From Tenacibaculum larymnensis (GTDB taxonomy: Bacteria > Bacteroidota > Bacteroidia > Flavobacteriales > Flavobacteriaceae): a stretch of DNA of 64,000 bases. Within the stretch, counting starts at the first letter, position 1; the number at the start of each line of letters is the position of its first letter. Location: contig NZ_JAIWJY010000006.1 of NCBI RefSeq assembly GCF_028829235.1, positions 62,001 to 126,000 of the forward strand, written 5' to 3'. Positions 27,373-35,402 of this stretch are shown here, piece by piece. The notes under the pieces were generated by a model that saw only the letters and a program-made list of their open reading frames with translations, ran no database searches and was not told where the DNA came from. Position numbers and translations under genes: made by a program.

Positions 27373-28329
27373 ATGAATAAATACTGTATTCTTTTCATTA
27401 CTCTCTTTATCCTTTCATGTGCTGGTAATAAATCTTCAGAAAAAACATTCAAAACAAATACAAGCAATACCTCTATTGTTATTTTAGGAACTATTCAAGA
27501 TGCAGGCTCTCCACAAATTGCATGTAAAAAAGAATGTTGCACTAACCTTTTTAAGAATCCTGATAAAAAAAGACAGGTAACTTCATTAGGAATAATTGAC
27601 AAACAACATCAAAAAACCTACTTATTTGAAGCAACTCCAGATATTACGTCACAAATGAAAACACTTACCAAACTAGAAGATAGTGCTGACAAAGAAATTG
27701 CAGATGGAATCTTTTTAACACATGCTCACATAGGGCACTATACTGGTTTAATGTATTTAGGTAAAGAAGCTATGGATGCTGACAACACACCTGTATATAC
27801 TATGCCTAGAATGAAAGAGTTCTTATCTAAAAATGGTCCTTGGGATCAATTGATTACTCGAAAAAACATAGAGCTTCATCCAATAGAAAATGAAAAACCA
27901 ATTGAGCTATCCAAAAACATTAAGGTTACTCCACTTATTGTCCCTCATAGAGACGAATACTCTGAAACCGTAGGCTACCGAATAACGGGCCCTAATAAAA
28001 GTGCTTTGTTTATTCCTGATATTGACAAGTGGGAAAAATGGGACAAAAACATTATTGATGAAATTAAAAAAGTAAACTATGCTTTTTTAGATGCTACTTT
28101 TTATAGTGGAAAAGAAATAAATAGTAGAGATATTAGCCAGATACCACACCCTTTTATTGTTGAAAGTTTAGATAAGTTTAAAGACTTAAGTAAACAAGAA
28201 AAGAACAAAATTATCTTTATTCACTTCAACCATACAAACCCTGTAATAAACTCTACTAGTGAAGAAAGTAAATTTGTAACATCACAAGGATATAGAATTG
28301 CAGAAATTGAAACTGTTTTTGATTTATAG
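27373..28329 (+). CDS. PqqB-like metallo-beta-lactamase-fold lipoprotein
   Basis: 318 aa. Lipoprotein signal with lipobox near residue 15-17 (FILSCAG). It then resembles PqqB: VILGTIQDAGSPQIAC, THAHIGHYTGLMYLGKEAM (metal-binding HxHxxH variant), a second His in PHRDE, FIPDIDKW, and IHFNHTNP near the C-terminus. PqqB itself is a cytosolic hydroxylase in PQQ synthesis; no other pqq gene is visible here. This exported version may be a hydrolase of unknown substrate. It stands in front of the copper genes, with 51 bp to the AraC-type regulator. Confidence 0.82.
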   Translation: MNKYCILFITLFILSCAGNKSSEKTFKTNTSNTSIVILGTIQDAGSPQIACKKECCTNLFKNPDKKRQVTSLGIIDKQHQKTYLFEATPDITSQMKTLTKLEDSADKEIADGIFLTHAHIGHYTGLMYLGKEAMDADNTPVYTMPRMKEFLSKNGPWDQLITRKNIELHPIENEKPIELSKNIKVTPLIVPHRDEYSETVGYRITGPNKSALFIPDIDKWEKWDKNIIDEIKKVNYAFLDATFYSGKEINSRDISQIPHPFIVESLDKFKDLSKQEKNKIIFIHFNHTNPVINSTSEESKFVTSQGYRIAEIETVFDL

Positions 28330-28380
28330 CAATCACTTCTTTTTATCTTTGTAAACCTAACATCTATAATTAAAAACACT

Positions 28381-28941
28381 ATGACGCTCACTATCAAAAA
28401 CATGGTTTGCAATCGCTGTATCCTAGTCATTCAAAATGAATTAGACAAGCTAGGTGTGGGTGTAAAGAATATTAAATTAGGTGAAGTTACAGTTGAAAAA
28501 GAGCTTACTTCCGAAGAAAGAAAACACTTAAACAAAACCTTACTTAGCTTAGGGTTTGAGATTATTGACGATAAAAAAAGTCGCATTATTGAAAAGATTA
28601 AAAACCTAATCATCAACTTAGTGCATCATCAAGACAGTGAAACAAAAATCAATTTATCTGAATTATTAAGCAACGAACTACATCACGATTACAACTACCT
28701 ATCTAACCTTTTTTCTGAAGTAGAAGGCACTACTATTGAGAAGTATTTTATTGCTCAAAAAATAGAAAAGGTAAAAGAGTTACTTGTTTACGATGAATTA
28801 TCGTTGAGTGAAATTGCTTTCCGTTTACACTATTCAAGCGTAGCGTACTTAAGTAATCAGTTTAAAAAAGTAACAGGATTAACCCCGAGTCACTTCAAAA
28901 AAATCCGTAAAGACAAACGTACACCATTAGACGAGGTGTAA
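28381..28941 (+). CDS. AraC-family regulator with an N-terminal HMA-like (CxxC) domain
   Basis: 186 aa. Residues 1-65 look like a heavy-metal-associated ferredoxin-like fold: TLTIKNMVCNRCILVIQNELDKLG, with the metal-binding pair Cys11 and Cys14, and LGFEIID at the end. Residues about 85-180 are an AraC-type double helix-turn-helix (LSEIAFRLHYSSVAYLSNQFKKVTGLTPSHFKK). A TATCTTTG -7 element lies about 40 bp upstream. It is placed directly before copA and copZ, which suggests copper sensing through the CxxC domain and activation of those genes. Confidence 0.85.
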   Translation: MTLTIKNMVCNRCILVIQNELDKLGVGVKNIKLGEVTVEKELTSEERKHLNKTLLSLGFEIIDDKKSRIIEKIKNLIINLVHHQDSETKINLSELLSNELHHDYNYLSNLFSEVEGTTIEKYFIAQKIEKVKELLVYDELSLSEIAFRLHYSSVAYLSNQFKKVTGLTPSHFKKIRKDKRTPLDEV

Positions 28942-28997
28942 ATCTTATAAATCAATTACAAAATTCCACAATAAATTTTCTTTAACTTATAGCCAAC

Positions 28998-29012
28998 TTT
29001 GTAGTATACAAA
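28998..29012 (+). promoter_or_regulatory. Shared motif upstream of copA
   Basis: TTTGTAGTATACAAA, a TTTGTA-GTA-TACAAA dyad, lies 15 bp before the copA ATG. A near copy occurs before the copZ-like gene at 31564. The leading TTTG may be part of a -7 element (CAACTTTG). Confidence 0.35.
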
Positions 29013-29027
29013 TTCATACAAGAAAAA

Positions 29028-31481
29028 ATGGCAACAAATAATAAAGATATCATTTACCTACCCTTAGAAGGTGTAGAAAGTGAACACTGTGCTTTAATCG
29101 TTGAAAAAGGCTTAGCACATGTTGAAGGAATTGAAACCCATAAAGTAGAACTAAACAACCAAAGAGCTGCTATTACAGTTACCAACGAAGAAGTTCTTGA
29201 GAACGCCGTTACTGCTATAAAAGACCTTGGTTACGGTGTAACTACTGTAAAAAAAGTTTTTCCTGTATTGGGTATGACTTGCGCCTCTTGTGCAGGAAGT
29301 GCTGAAAGTATTGTTAGCTTTGAACCAGGGGTAGTAAATGCCTCAGTAAATTTTGCTAGCGGAAACTTAACGGTAGAATACCTTCCTAATATGACCAATG
29401 CTACAAAACTGCAAAAAGCAGTACAAGGTGCGGGTTATGATTTGTTAATTGAAGACGAAACCAAACAGCAAGAAACCCTAGAAGCAATTCACGAAAAGAA
29501 ATTCAACCAATTAAAAACCAAAACCATTTGGTCGGTAATACTCTCGTTACCTGTGGTTGTTATTGGTATGTTTTTTATGAACATGCCTTATGCAAACCCT
29601 ATTATGTGGGCCTTCTCTACCCCAGTTTTGCTATGGTTTGGTAAAGACTTTTTTATCAATGCATGGAAACAAGCCAAACATCGTTCTGCAAATATGGATA
29701 CCCTAGTAGCCTTAAGTACGGGTATAGCTTATATATTTAGTGTATTTAACATGCTATTTCCTAAGTTTTGGGAATCTAGAGGACTAGAAGCACATGTATA
29801 TTTTGAGTCTGCTTCAGTTATTATTGCATTTATTCTTTTAGGAAAGTTATTAGAAGAAAAAGCCAAAGGAAACACCTCATCTGCCATTAAGAAATTGATG
29901 GGTTTACAGCCTAAAACTGTGGTTGTGATACAACCTGACGGAACGGAAAAGCAAACTGCTATTGAAGAAGTGAACGTAGGTGATACTATTCTTGTAAAAC
30001 CAGGAGAAAAAATTGCAGTAGATGGTATGGTTACTACAGGAAGCTCGTATGTAGATGAAAGTATGTTAAGTGGTGAACCTGTTCCGGTACTAAAAGAAGA
30101 AAATGAAAAAGTATTTGCAGGAACCATTAATCAGAAAGGAAGTTTTCAGTTTAAAGCTGTTAAAGTTGGAAAAGAAACCATGCTTGCTCAGATTATTAAA
30201 ATGGTGCAAGATGCACAAGGTAGTAAAGCTCCTGTACAGAAATTGGTTGATAAAATTGCAGGTATTTTCGTACCTGTAGTAATGAGTATTGCTGTTATTA
30301 CATTTATTATATGGTTTATTTTAGGTGGGGATAACGGAGTTGTTCAAGGATTATTAGCAGCCATCACCGTATTGGTTATTGCATGTCCTTGTGCTTTAGG
30401 TCTCGCTACCCCTACTGCTATTATGGTGGGTGTGGGTAAAGGTGCCGAAAACGGTATTTTAATTAAAGACGCTGAAAGCCTTGAATCTGCTAAAAAAGTA
30501 AACGCTATTATTTTAGATAAAACAGGAACCATTACCGAAGGAAAGCCAGAAGTTACTGGTATATCTTGGTTACAGAATAATGATACTGCCAAGAACATTC
30601 TTTTAAGTATTGAGAAAAAATCTGAACATCCATTAGCAGAAGCTGTTGTAAAGTTTTTAGGAGATACTACCACTACCCCACTAACAAATTTCGACAGTAT
30701 TACTGGTAAAGGTGCTAAGGCTGATTATAATGGAGAAACCTTTTTTGTTGGTAATAAAAAACTATTAGCAGAAAACAACATTTCCATAGCTAACGAACTT
30801 TTAAAACAGGCGGAAGAATGGAGCAAACAGGCTAAAACAGTTATTTGGTTTGCTAATAATAAGGAAACACTTTCTGTACTTGCTATTTCGGATAAAATAA
30901 AAGAGACCTCAGTACAAGCTATTAAGGAGCTACAGGCTATGGATATTGAGTTATATATGCTTACGGGTGATAACGAAGCTACTGCAAAATCTATTGCTGA
31001 AGAAACAGGTATTCAACATTACAAAGCTGAAGTATTACCACAACACAAAGCCGATTTTGTAAAAGAATTACAACAACAAGGAAAAACTGTTGCTATGGTG
31101 GGTGATGGTATTAACGACAGTACTGCCTTAGCTACTGCTGATGTGAGTATTGCCATGGGAAAAGGTAGTGATATTGCGATGGATGTTGCTAAAATGACCA
31201 TTATATCATCTGACCTGAGTAAAATACCACAAGCTATAAAACTATCAAAACAAACGGTGGCTACCATTAAACAAAACCTATTTTGGGCATTTATTTATAA
31301 CCTTATTGGTATTCCTATTGCAGCTGGTATTTTATACCCATTTAATGGTTTTTTACTAAACCCTATGATTGCTGGTGCGGCTATGGCTATGAGTAGTGTT
31401 AGTGTGATTACCAATAGCTTACGATTAAAATGGAAAAAAATAACAAGTGTTTTGGCACTAGCAAGTGTCAAAACATTTTAA
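29028..31481 (+). CDS. copA: Cu(+)-exporting P1B-type ATPase
   Basis: 817 aa. Two N-terminal HMA domains: the first has lost one ligand (only Cys21 in ESEHCALIV), the second keeps GMTCASC (Cys85, Cys88). Then come membrane helices, the CPC metal channel motif (453-455), phosphorylation motif DKTGTIT (Asp497), SEHPLAEA in the nucleotide domain, and GDGINDSTALATA. It pumps cytosolic Cu(I) out at the cost of ATP. It follows the HMA-AraC regulator by 86 bp and precedes the chaperone gene. Confidence 0.97.
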   Translation: MATNNKDIIYLPLEGVESEHCALIVEKGLAHVEGIETHKVELNNQRAAITVTNEEVLENAVTAIKDLGYGVTTVKKVFPVLGMTCASCAGSAESIVSFEPGVVNASVNFASGNLTVEYLPNMTNATKLQKAVQGAGYDLLIEDETKQQETLEAIHEKKFNQLKTKTIWSVILSLPVVVIGMFFMNMPYANPIMWAFSTPVLLWFGKDFFINAWKQAKHRSANMDTLVALSTGIAYIFSVFNMLFPKFWESRGLEAHVYFESASVIIAFILLGKLLEEKAKGNTSSAIKKLMGLQPKTVVVIQPDGTEKQTAIEEVNVGDTILVKPGEKIAVDGMVTTGSSYVDESMLSGEPVPVLKEENEKVFAGTINQKGSFQFKAVKVGKETMLAQIIKMVQDAQGSKAPVQKLVDKIAGIFVPVVMSIAVITFIIWFILGGDNGVVQGLLAAITVLVIACPCALGLATPTAIMVGVGKGAENGILIKDAESLESAKKVNAIILDKTGTITEGKPEVTGISWLQNNDTAKNILLSIEKKSEHPLAEAVVKFLGDTTTTPLTNFDSITGKGAKADYNGETFFVGNKKLLAENNISIANELLKQAEEWSKQAKTVIWFANNKETLSVLAISDKIKETSVQAIKELQAMDIELYMLTGDNEATAKSIAEETGIQHYKAEVLPQHKADFVKELQQQGKTVAMVGDGINDSTALATADVSIAMGKGSDIAMDVAKMTIISSDLSKIPQAIKLSKQTVATIKQNLFWAFIYNLIGIPIAAGILYPFNGFLLNPMIAGAAMAMSSVSVITNSLRLKWKKITSVLALASVKTF

Positions 31482-31563
31482 ACCTCACTTAGTAAGTAAA
31501 TCTGTAAATCTCACAAATCAATCTTTAAATTGTACAACAAAAAATAACGGTGTTGTGCTGAAA

Positions 31564-31578
31564 TTTGTAGTATTCAAT
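31564..31578 (+). promoter_or_regulatory. Shared motif upstream of the copZ-like gene
   Basis: TTTGTAGTATTCAAT matches the copA-upstream motif in 13 of 15 positions and lies 21 bp before the ATG. Confidence 0.35.
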
Positions 31579-31599
31579 AACAAGTAAATTTTTAATATA

Positions 31600-31821
31600 A
31601 TGGAAAGCAATAAAGAACTAAAATTTAAAACTAACCTTAACTGCGGAGGTTGTGTATCAAAAGTACAAGCTGATTTAGACAATGCTGAGGGCATTTGCCA
31701 TTGGAATGTAGATACTAACTTTGATGACAAAATTCTTACCGTAAGTTCTAAAGGAATTACTGCGGATGAAGTAATTGCTATTGTAAAAAGTAAAGGTTTT
31801 AAAGCAGAGCCTTTAGTATAA
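31600..31821 (+). CDS. CopZ-like HMA-domain copper chaperone
   Basis: 73 aa, a single HMA domain: LKFKTNLNCGGCVSKVQADLDNAEGI, with the Cys pair CGGC, and a C-terminal VIAIVKSKGFKAEPL. It would carry Cu(I) in the cytoplasm to CopA. It has its own putative promoter motif 118 bp after copA and a terminator beyond. Confidence 0.9.
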   Translation: MESNKELKFKTNLNCGGCVSKVQADLDNAEGICHWNVDTNFDDKILTVSSKGITADEVIAIVKSKGFKAEPLV

Positions 31822-31922
31822 AAACAATTACGCGACTCTCACTTACAATACAAATTGAAACAAGCGAGAACACCTGTGCTTTTGTTAGCTGTTAAGTTAA
31901 CTACTTATAAAACTTTACACTT

Positions 31923-31957
31923 AAATACACTCCTCTTTGGGGTGTATTTGTTTTTTA
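31923..31957 (+). terminator. Terminator after the copper genes
   Basis: AAATACACTCC pairs with GGGGTGTATTT (one T-G) around TCTTT and is followed by GTTTTTT. Confidence 0.85.
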
Positions 31958-32044
31958 AAAAGACTTCTTTATACACCACGGCACCTAACAAACATTTTTC
32001 TACACAATACGAATATTTTACCTTTTTACTTGTTTGGTGTTGCT

Positions 32045-32230
32045 CCCCTTAGGCAGTGAATGACACTCCCCTTAGGCGGTGAGCATCGTTCCCCTTACCG
32101 AGGGAGTGTCACTCCCCTTAGGCAAGGAGTGTCGACCCGATTAGGCTTGGGGTGTCGACCCGATTAGGCTTGGGGTGTCGACCCGATTAGGCTTGGGGTG
32201 TCGACCCGATTAGGCTTGGGGTGTCGACCC
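32045..32230. repeat. Tandem array of eight 23-bp GC-rich repeats
   Basis: Units start at 32045, 32068, 32091, 32114, 32137, 32160, 32183 and 32206. Units 5-8 are identical (CCGATTAGGCTTGGGGTGTC, then GAC); units 1-4 diverge progressively, keeping C/T-rich CCCCTTA starts and GTGTC cores. Each late unit contains a GGGT-GTCG-ACCC mini-hairpin and a GTCGAC site. Because 23 is not a multiple of 3 the array is unlikely to be coding. The rest of the 576-bp gap 31822-32397 holds only terminators and AT-rich DNA. Confidence 0.95.
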
Positions 32231-32255
32231 GATAAAAAAGTTACACTTTTTTATC
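32231..32255. terminator. Terminator-like hairpin abutting the repeat array
   Basis: GATAAAAAAG and CTTTTTTATC form a perfect 10-bp stem around TTACA. Several T residues follow on plus. It directly joins the last 23-bp repeat. Confidence 0.6.
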
Positions 32256-32397
32256 TTACTTTTTTTATATTTGAGAGTGTTAATAAAATTGCTATATCTT
32301 CCACTTATTCTACTGTGTAAAGTGCATATTAGTAATTTTATTACATATATAAACTAGTTGGCAAAAATAAAATCAGAACACTCAATTAAAGAATTAA

Positions 32398-33105
32398 ATG
32401 AATTGCATTTCCTGTAATTTTGAACACAATGAAAAATATTGTCCGAATTGTGGTGAAAAAAATGGAACTAAAAAAATAACTTTAAGTTCAATAGTTGAAG
32501 ATTCATTTTCATCTATTACAAATATGGATAAAGGCCTTTTATTTAATATAAAAGCACTATTGCTACATCCAAGAAAAATTACAATTGACTATGTTTTAGG
32601 AAAAAGAAAAGGGATTCTTAACCCTATTTCGTTTCTAATTCTTGCTATTACCATATATATAATTGTAATAACCTTTTTTAAGGTACCAAAAGAATTAGTC
32701 GAAGAAAATAGTATTACAAAATCTAAACTTAAAGAGACAGGTAATTACGTTGGACTTTTCATTAGAACTTACTTGAAGTATTTTTGGGTATTGTGCATAA
32801 TTCCACTAGGAATATCATTAAAACTATTTTTTAGAAAATATAATTTAATAGAACATCTAGCTATAAGTTCATTTATAATTGGACAAGCTACTTTAATAGG
32901 AATTTTAAGCTACTTAATTTTCAGATTTCCATTAATTTTAGATCCAGTAGTTTATCTAGTCATTCTATGGTTAGTTTATAGAATATTTAAAAATAATAAC
33001 GATAGAATTGAAGCAATTCTAATATCAATAACCGTTTTAATATTATTCATAATTCAATTAATTATAATTATTGGAATAATCGGAGGAATAAAATACTTTT
33101 TCTAA
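32398..33105 (+). CDS. DUF3667-type membrane protein with N-terminal zinc ribbon
   Basis: 235 aa. It begins CISCNFEHNEKYCPNCGEKN, a four-Cys zinc ribbon (Cys3, Cys6, Cys15, Cys18), then LLFNIKALLLHPRKITIDYVLGKRKGILNPISFL, the signature I associate with DUF3667. About five hydrophobic helices follow. It is membrane-embedded and of unknown function; the family is frequent in Bacteroidota. The short downstream gene starts 16 bp later. Confidence 0.8.
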   Translation: MNCISCNFEHNEKYCPNCGEKNGTKKITLSSIVEDSFSSITNMDKGLLFNIKALLLHPRKITIDYVLGKRKGILNPISFLILAITIYIIVITFFKVPKELVEENSITKSKLKETGNYVGLFIRTYLKYFWVLCIIPLGISLKLFFRKYNLIEHLAISSFIIGQATLIGILSYLIFRFPLILDPVVYLVILWLVYRIFKNNNDRIEAILISITVLILFIIQLIIIIGIIGGIKYFF

Positions 33106-33121
33106 CAATGGCTATAATTCT

Positions 33122-33472
33122 ATGAAAAACAACTCCACAATATCATCCAACAAATTCTTTCTTGGAGAAGGAGAAGATGGAATTTATTCTAACATAACGA
33201 TTGAGATAAAAAAATCAGAACAAGCAACTATAAATCGTGGAGCTAATATTCAATTACAAGATGAAGAGATTTTAAGAGCAATTGAAAAAGAATTTAAAAC
33301 GAATTGGATTGAGAGATATAAAAAGGATGAAATTTATCTGGAAATTATAATTCTAAATGTTGGAATCGATCCGACCGGACGAAAGTATAAAGTGGATAAT
33401 TCTGTTGGAGGAGTGATGCATGATGCACTGCCAAAAATTGGTATTCAACCGCCTCAGATATTTGGATTGTAA
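33122..33472 (+). CDS. Hypothetical protein, 116 aa
   Basis: I do not recognise this gene. The protein is soluble-looking and ends in GVMHDALPKIGIQPPQIFGL. It has no signal peptide or membrane helix. It lies between two copies of AACAA-type cassette-edge sequence (see findings), 16 bp after the DUF3667 gene, and may be its partner or a separate acquisition. Confidence 0.6.
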   Translation: MKNNSTISSNKFFLGEGEDGIYSNITIEIKKSEQATINRGANIQLQDEEILRAIEKEFKTNWIERYKKDEIYLEIIILNVGIDPTGRKYKVDNSVGGVMHDALPKIGIQPPQIFGL

Positions 33473-33550
33473 AACACAAAAAAAGTAGCTAACAAAACCT
33501 AAACTGCATTAAAACACAGTTTATCTAAACCGCTCTACACAATTTAACAA

Positions 33551-34483
33551 ATGAAAAAACTTACAATAATTTTAATTCTAGCTTTTACTGTATTTGTTTC
33601 CTGTAGGCAGAGTAAACAAGAAAAACAACAAGTAACTCTTGAAAAGTCTGAGTTTACTGAACTTATAAAAGAAGATTACGAACTTTATAAGCCAACAAAA
33701 GAAATTAAAGCGGTTTTAATTCTGTTTGGAGGTTACCCAGAAGTTGCTAAAGACATTAAAAGAGAGTTTAAAATTCTTGATATTGCTAGAAAAAATAATA
33801 TTGCAGTTATACTTTCTAATCTTAATCAGAAATTATGGCTTGAAGAAAACGAAAAACAACAACTTGCCAAAAGCTTACAGAATATAATTACAGAAAACCA
33901 ATTGCCAACTGACAATATCTTTATTGGAGGCTTTTCTAGCGGTGGAGTTGTTAGTCTTTTAATAAGCAATTATATTGTTGGGAAGAAACAGTTCTATATC
34001 GATCCAAAAGGGGTATTTATAGTAGATTCCCCAATAGACTTAGTTGCTCTATATGAATCTTCAGAAAAAAGTATAGAACGAAACTTTTCAGAGCCTGCAA
34101 TTCTAGAAAGTACTTGGCTATTAGAAACATTAGGTAATAACTTTGGCAACCCTAAAGATAGTATTAAAAAATACGAGGAAAAAGCTGTATTTACCTCTAG
34201 TACAGACAATATTTCTAACATAAAGAAACTAAAAAACACTAAGATTAGACTTTATACCGAACCTGATACTCTATGGTGGAAAAAGAATAGAATGGCTGAT
34301 TATGACCAAATGAATGCTTTCTATATCAAAAAATTATATGAGAGTTTAAAAACTAAAGGTTTTAATAATGTTGAGTATATACCAACAACTAACAAAGGAT
34401 ATAGAGCAAATGGTGAACGACACCCTCATAGTTGGGCTATTGTAGACAAAAAAGACCTAATAAACTGGATATTAACAAAATAA
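33551..34483 (+). CDS. Alpha/beta-hydrolase-like lipoprotein
   Basis: 310 aa. Lipoprotein signal ending FVSCRQ. The core has FIGGFSSGGVVSLLIS, a GxSxG nucleophile elbow (Ser near 128), a possible acid in PDTLWW, and a C-terminal HPHSWAIVDKKDLINWI with the likely catalytic His. It is a surface or periplasmic esterase- or peptidase-like enzyme of unknown substrate. Confidence 0.75.
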   Translation: MKKLTIILILAFTVFVSCRQSKQEKQQVTLEKSEFTELIKEDYELYKPTKEIKAVLILFGGYPEVAKDIKREFKILDIARKNNIAVILSNLNQKLWLEENEKQQLAKSLQNIITENQLPTDNIFIGGFSSGGVVSLLISNYIVGKKQFYIDPKGVFIVDSPIDLVALYESSEKSIERNFSEPAILESTWLLETLGNNFGNPKDSIKKYEEKAVFTSSTDNISNIKKLKNTKIRLYTEPDTLWWKKNRMADYDQMNAFYIKKLYESLKTKGFNNVEYIPTTNKGYRANGERHPHSWAIVDKKDLINWILTK

Positions 34484-34503
34484 ACACTGGATACAACTAT
34501 AAT

Positions 34504-34549
34504 TATAGAGATAACTTTTCCTGTTTTGTTTCAATCATCTCTATACTTC
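34504..34549 (+). terminator. Weak terminator-like hairpin after the hydrolase
   Basis: TATAGAGAT and ATCTCTATA pair across a 24-nt pyrimidine-rich loop, with only CTTCTTT after it. Confidence 0.45.
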
Positions 34550-34580
34550 TTTAAGAATAGTTATTTGTTATATCTCTAAT

Positions 34581-34649
34581 AAATAAGGTTTTACCTTACT
34601 TTTCTTATGTTTTTTTCCACTTCTTAATTTTGATTTATTTATAAGTTTG
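34581..34649 (+). promoter_or_regulatory. Palindromic operator and promoter of peptide gene 1
   Basis: AAATAAGG-N5-CCTTACTT (34581-34601) is followed after 40 bp by TAAGTTTG (34642-34649), a perfect TAnnTTTG -7 element. It is the most diverged of three copies (one base off in the left arm). Confidence 0.7.
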
Positions 34650-34673
34650 ATAAATTTTAAAACAACTTAAATT

Positions 34674-34871
34674 ATGTTAACAAACATTTCAAACTTAGGT
34701 ACTGTCCTAAACAAGTCTGAACAGAAATCTATTAACGGAAAAGGTGATGATTGTTACTCTACAGGTGGTCATGACTGTGAACCATTTAATAATCCAAACT
34801 ATTTCAACTGTTTAAGAACATGTGCTGGGTCTTGTTCAGGAAGCGGTCAGTGTTTTACAATGATTAAGTAA
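34674..34871 (+). CDS. GG-leader, Cys-rich peptide precursor 1
   Basis: 65 aa. Leader MLTNISNLGTVLNKSEQKSI, then NGKG and a core rich in Cys and Gly with six Cys (DDCYSTGGHDCEPFNN, then CLRTCAGSCSGSGQCF). The leader matches two further genes downstream almost residue for residue, while the cores are unrelated. Such N-termini (LNKxEQxxINGG) are seen in Bacteroidota natural-product precursors exported and cleaved after the Gly pair. No maturase or peptidase-ABC transporter is in the window. It has its own operator-promoter and terminator. Confidence 0.8.
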   Translation: MLTNISNLGTVLNKSEQKSINGKGDDCYSTGGHDCEPFNNPNYFNCLRTCAGSCSGSGQCFTMIK

Positions 34872-34876
34872 AAAAT

Positions 34877-34900
34877 AAGCGAACTTCGGTTCGCTTTTCT
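34877..34900 (+). terminator. Terminator of peptide gene 1
   Basis: AAGCGAAC-TTCG-GTTCGCTT, a stem capped by a stable TTCG tetraloop, is followed by TTTC. Confidence 0.85.
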
Positions 34901-34956
34901 ATTTCTCCAAATCCTATGATTACTTCTTTAACTCTAATTATTTGTTAAATTTAGTT

Positions 34957-35025
34957 AAGTAAGGAATTACCTTACTTTTATTACGGCTTATTTTATTTCT
35001 CCATTTTATTTTATTACTAAGTTTA
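34957..35025 (+). promoter_or_regulatory. Palindromic operator and promoter of peptide gene 2
   Basis: AAGTAAGG-AATTA-CCTTACTT (34957-34977), a perfect 8+5+8 dyad, stands 40 bp upstream of TAAGTTTA (35018-35025). Confidence 0.75.
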
Positions 35026-35047
35026 GAAAATTTTAAAACTCAAAATT

Positions 35048-35209
35048 ATGTTAAAGAACATTTCAAACTTAGGTTCTGTTTTAAACAAAAACGAACAACA
35101 ATCTATTAATGGTAAAGGAGAAACATCTTGTCCTTCAGGATATTGCTTAAATTGGAGTGGAGGTTGCACACATTTGGCTAGCGCTATCTTTGATGATTGC
35201 GTTCATTAA
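35048..35209 (+). CDS. GG-leader, Cys-rich peptide precursor 2
   Basis: 53 aa, found by hand. Leader MLKNISNLGSVLNKNEQQSI, then NGKG and a core beginning ETSCPSGYCLNWSGGCTHLA and ending DDCVH, with four Cys. Its leader differs from peptide 3 by a single residue (N15 versus Q15) up to the NG junction, yet the cores share nothing. The ATG is 71 bp after its palindrome, as for peptide 3. Confidence 0.8.
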   Translation: MLKNISNLGSVLNKNEQQSINGKGETSCPSGYCLNWSGGCTHLASAIFDDCVH

Positions 35210-35217
35210 TATTATTT

Positions 35218-35242
35218 GTCCTCGTCCACCGAGGACTTTTTT
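35218..35242 (+). terminator. Terminator of peptide gene 2
   Basis: GTCCTCG-TCCAC-CGAGGAC followed by T6. Confidence 0.92.
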
Positions 35243-35311
35243 ATTATATAACTATTATTCATAAAAACATAGTAAGTTCTTTTCAACAATAACTAATTGT
35301 TAAATTTAGTT

Positions 35312-35380
35312 AAGTAAGGAATTGCCTTACTTTTATTACGGTTTTAAAGATTCTTTCATTTTTATTTATACCTAGTTTTG
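35312..35380 (+). promoter_or_regulatory. Palindromic operator and promoter of peptide gene 3
   Basis: AAGTAAGG-AATTG-CCTTACTT (35312-35332), 40 bp upstream of TAGTTTTG (35373-35380), a perfect TAnnTTTG. The flanking sequence from TTGTTAAATTTAGTTAAG onward is also nearly identical to copy 2. Confidence 0.78.
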
Positions 35381-35402
35381 ATAAAATTTTAAATTAAAAA
35401 TT

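Noticed and set aside
29729-30127. Antisense reading frames inside copA, clpC, the NRPS and similar genes
   Set aside because: All are low-complexity shadows of strongly supported genes, with no promoter or family resemblance.
31855-32052. A 65-codon plus-strand reading frame after the copper chaperone
   Set aside because: It runs through a strong terminator hairpin into the tandem repeat array and has no recognisable protein features.
32045-32230. A CRISPR array
   Set aside because: The units are contiguous 23-bp repeats without spacers and no cas gene is present.
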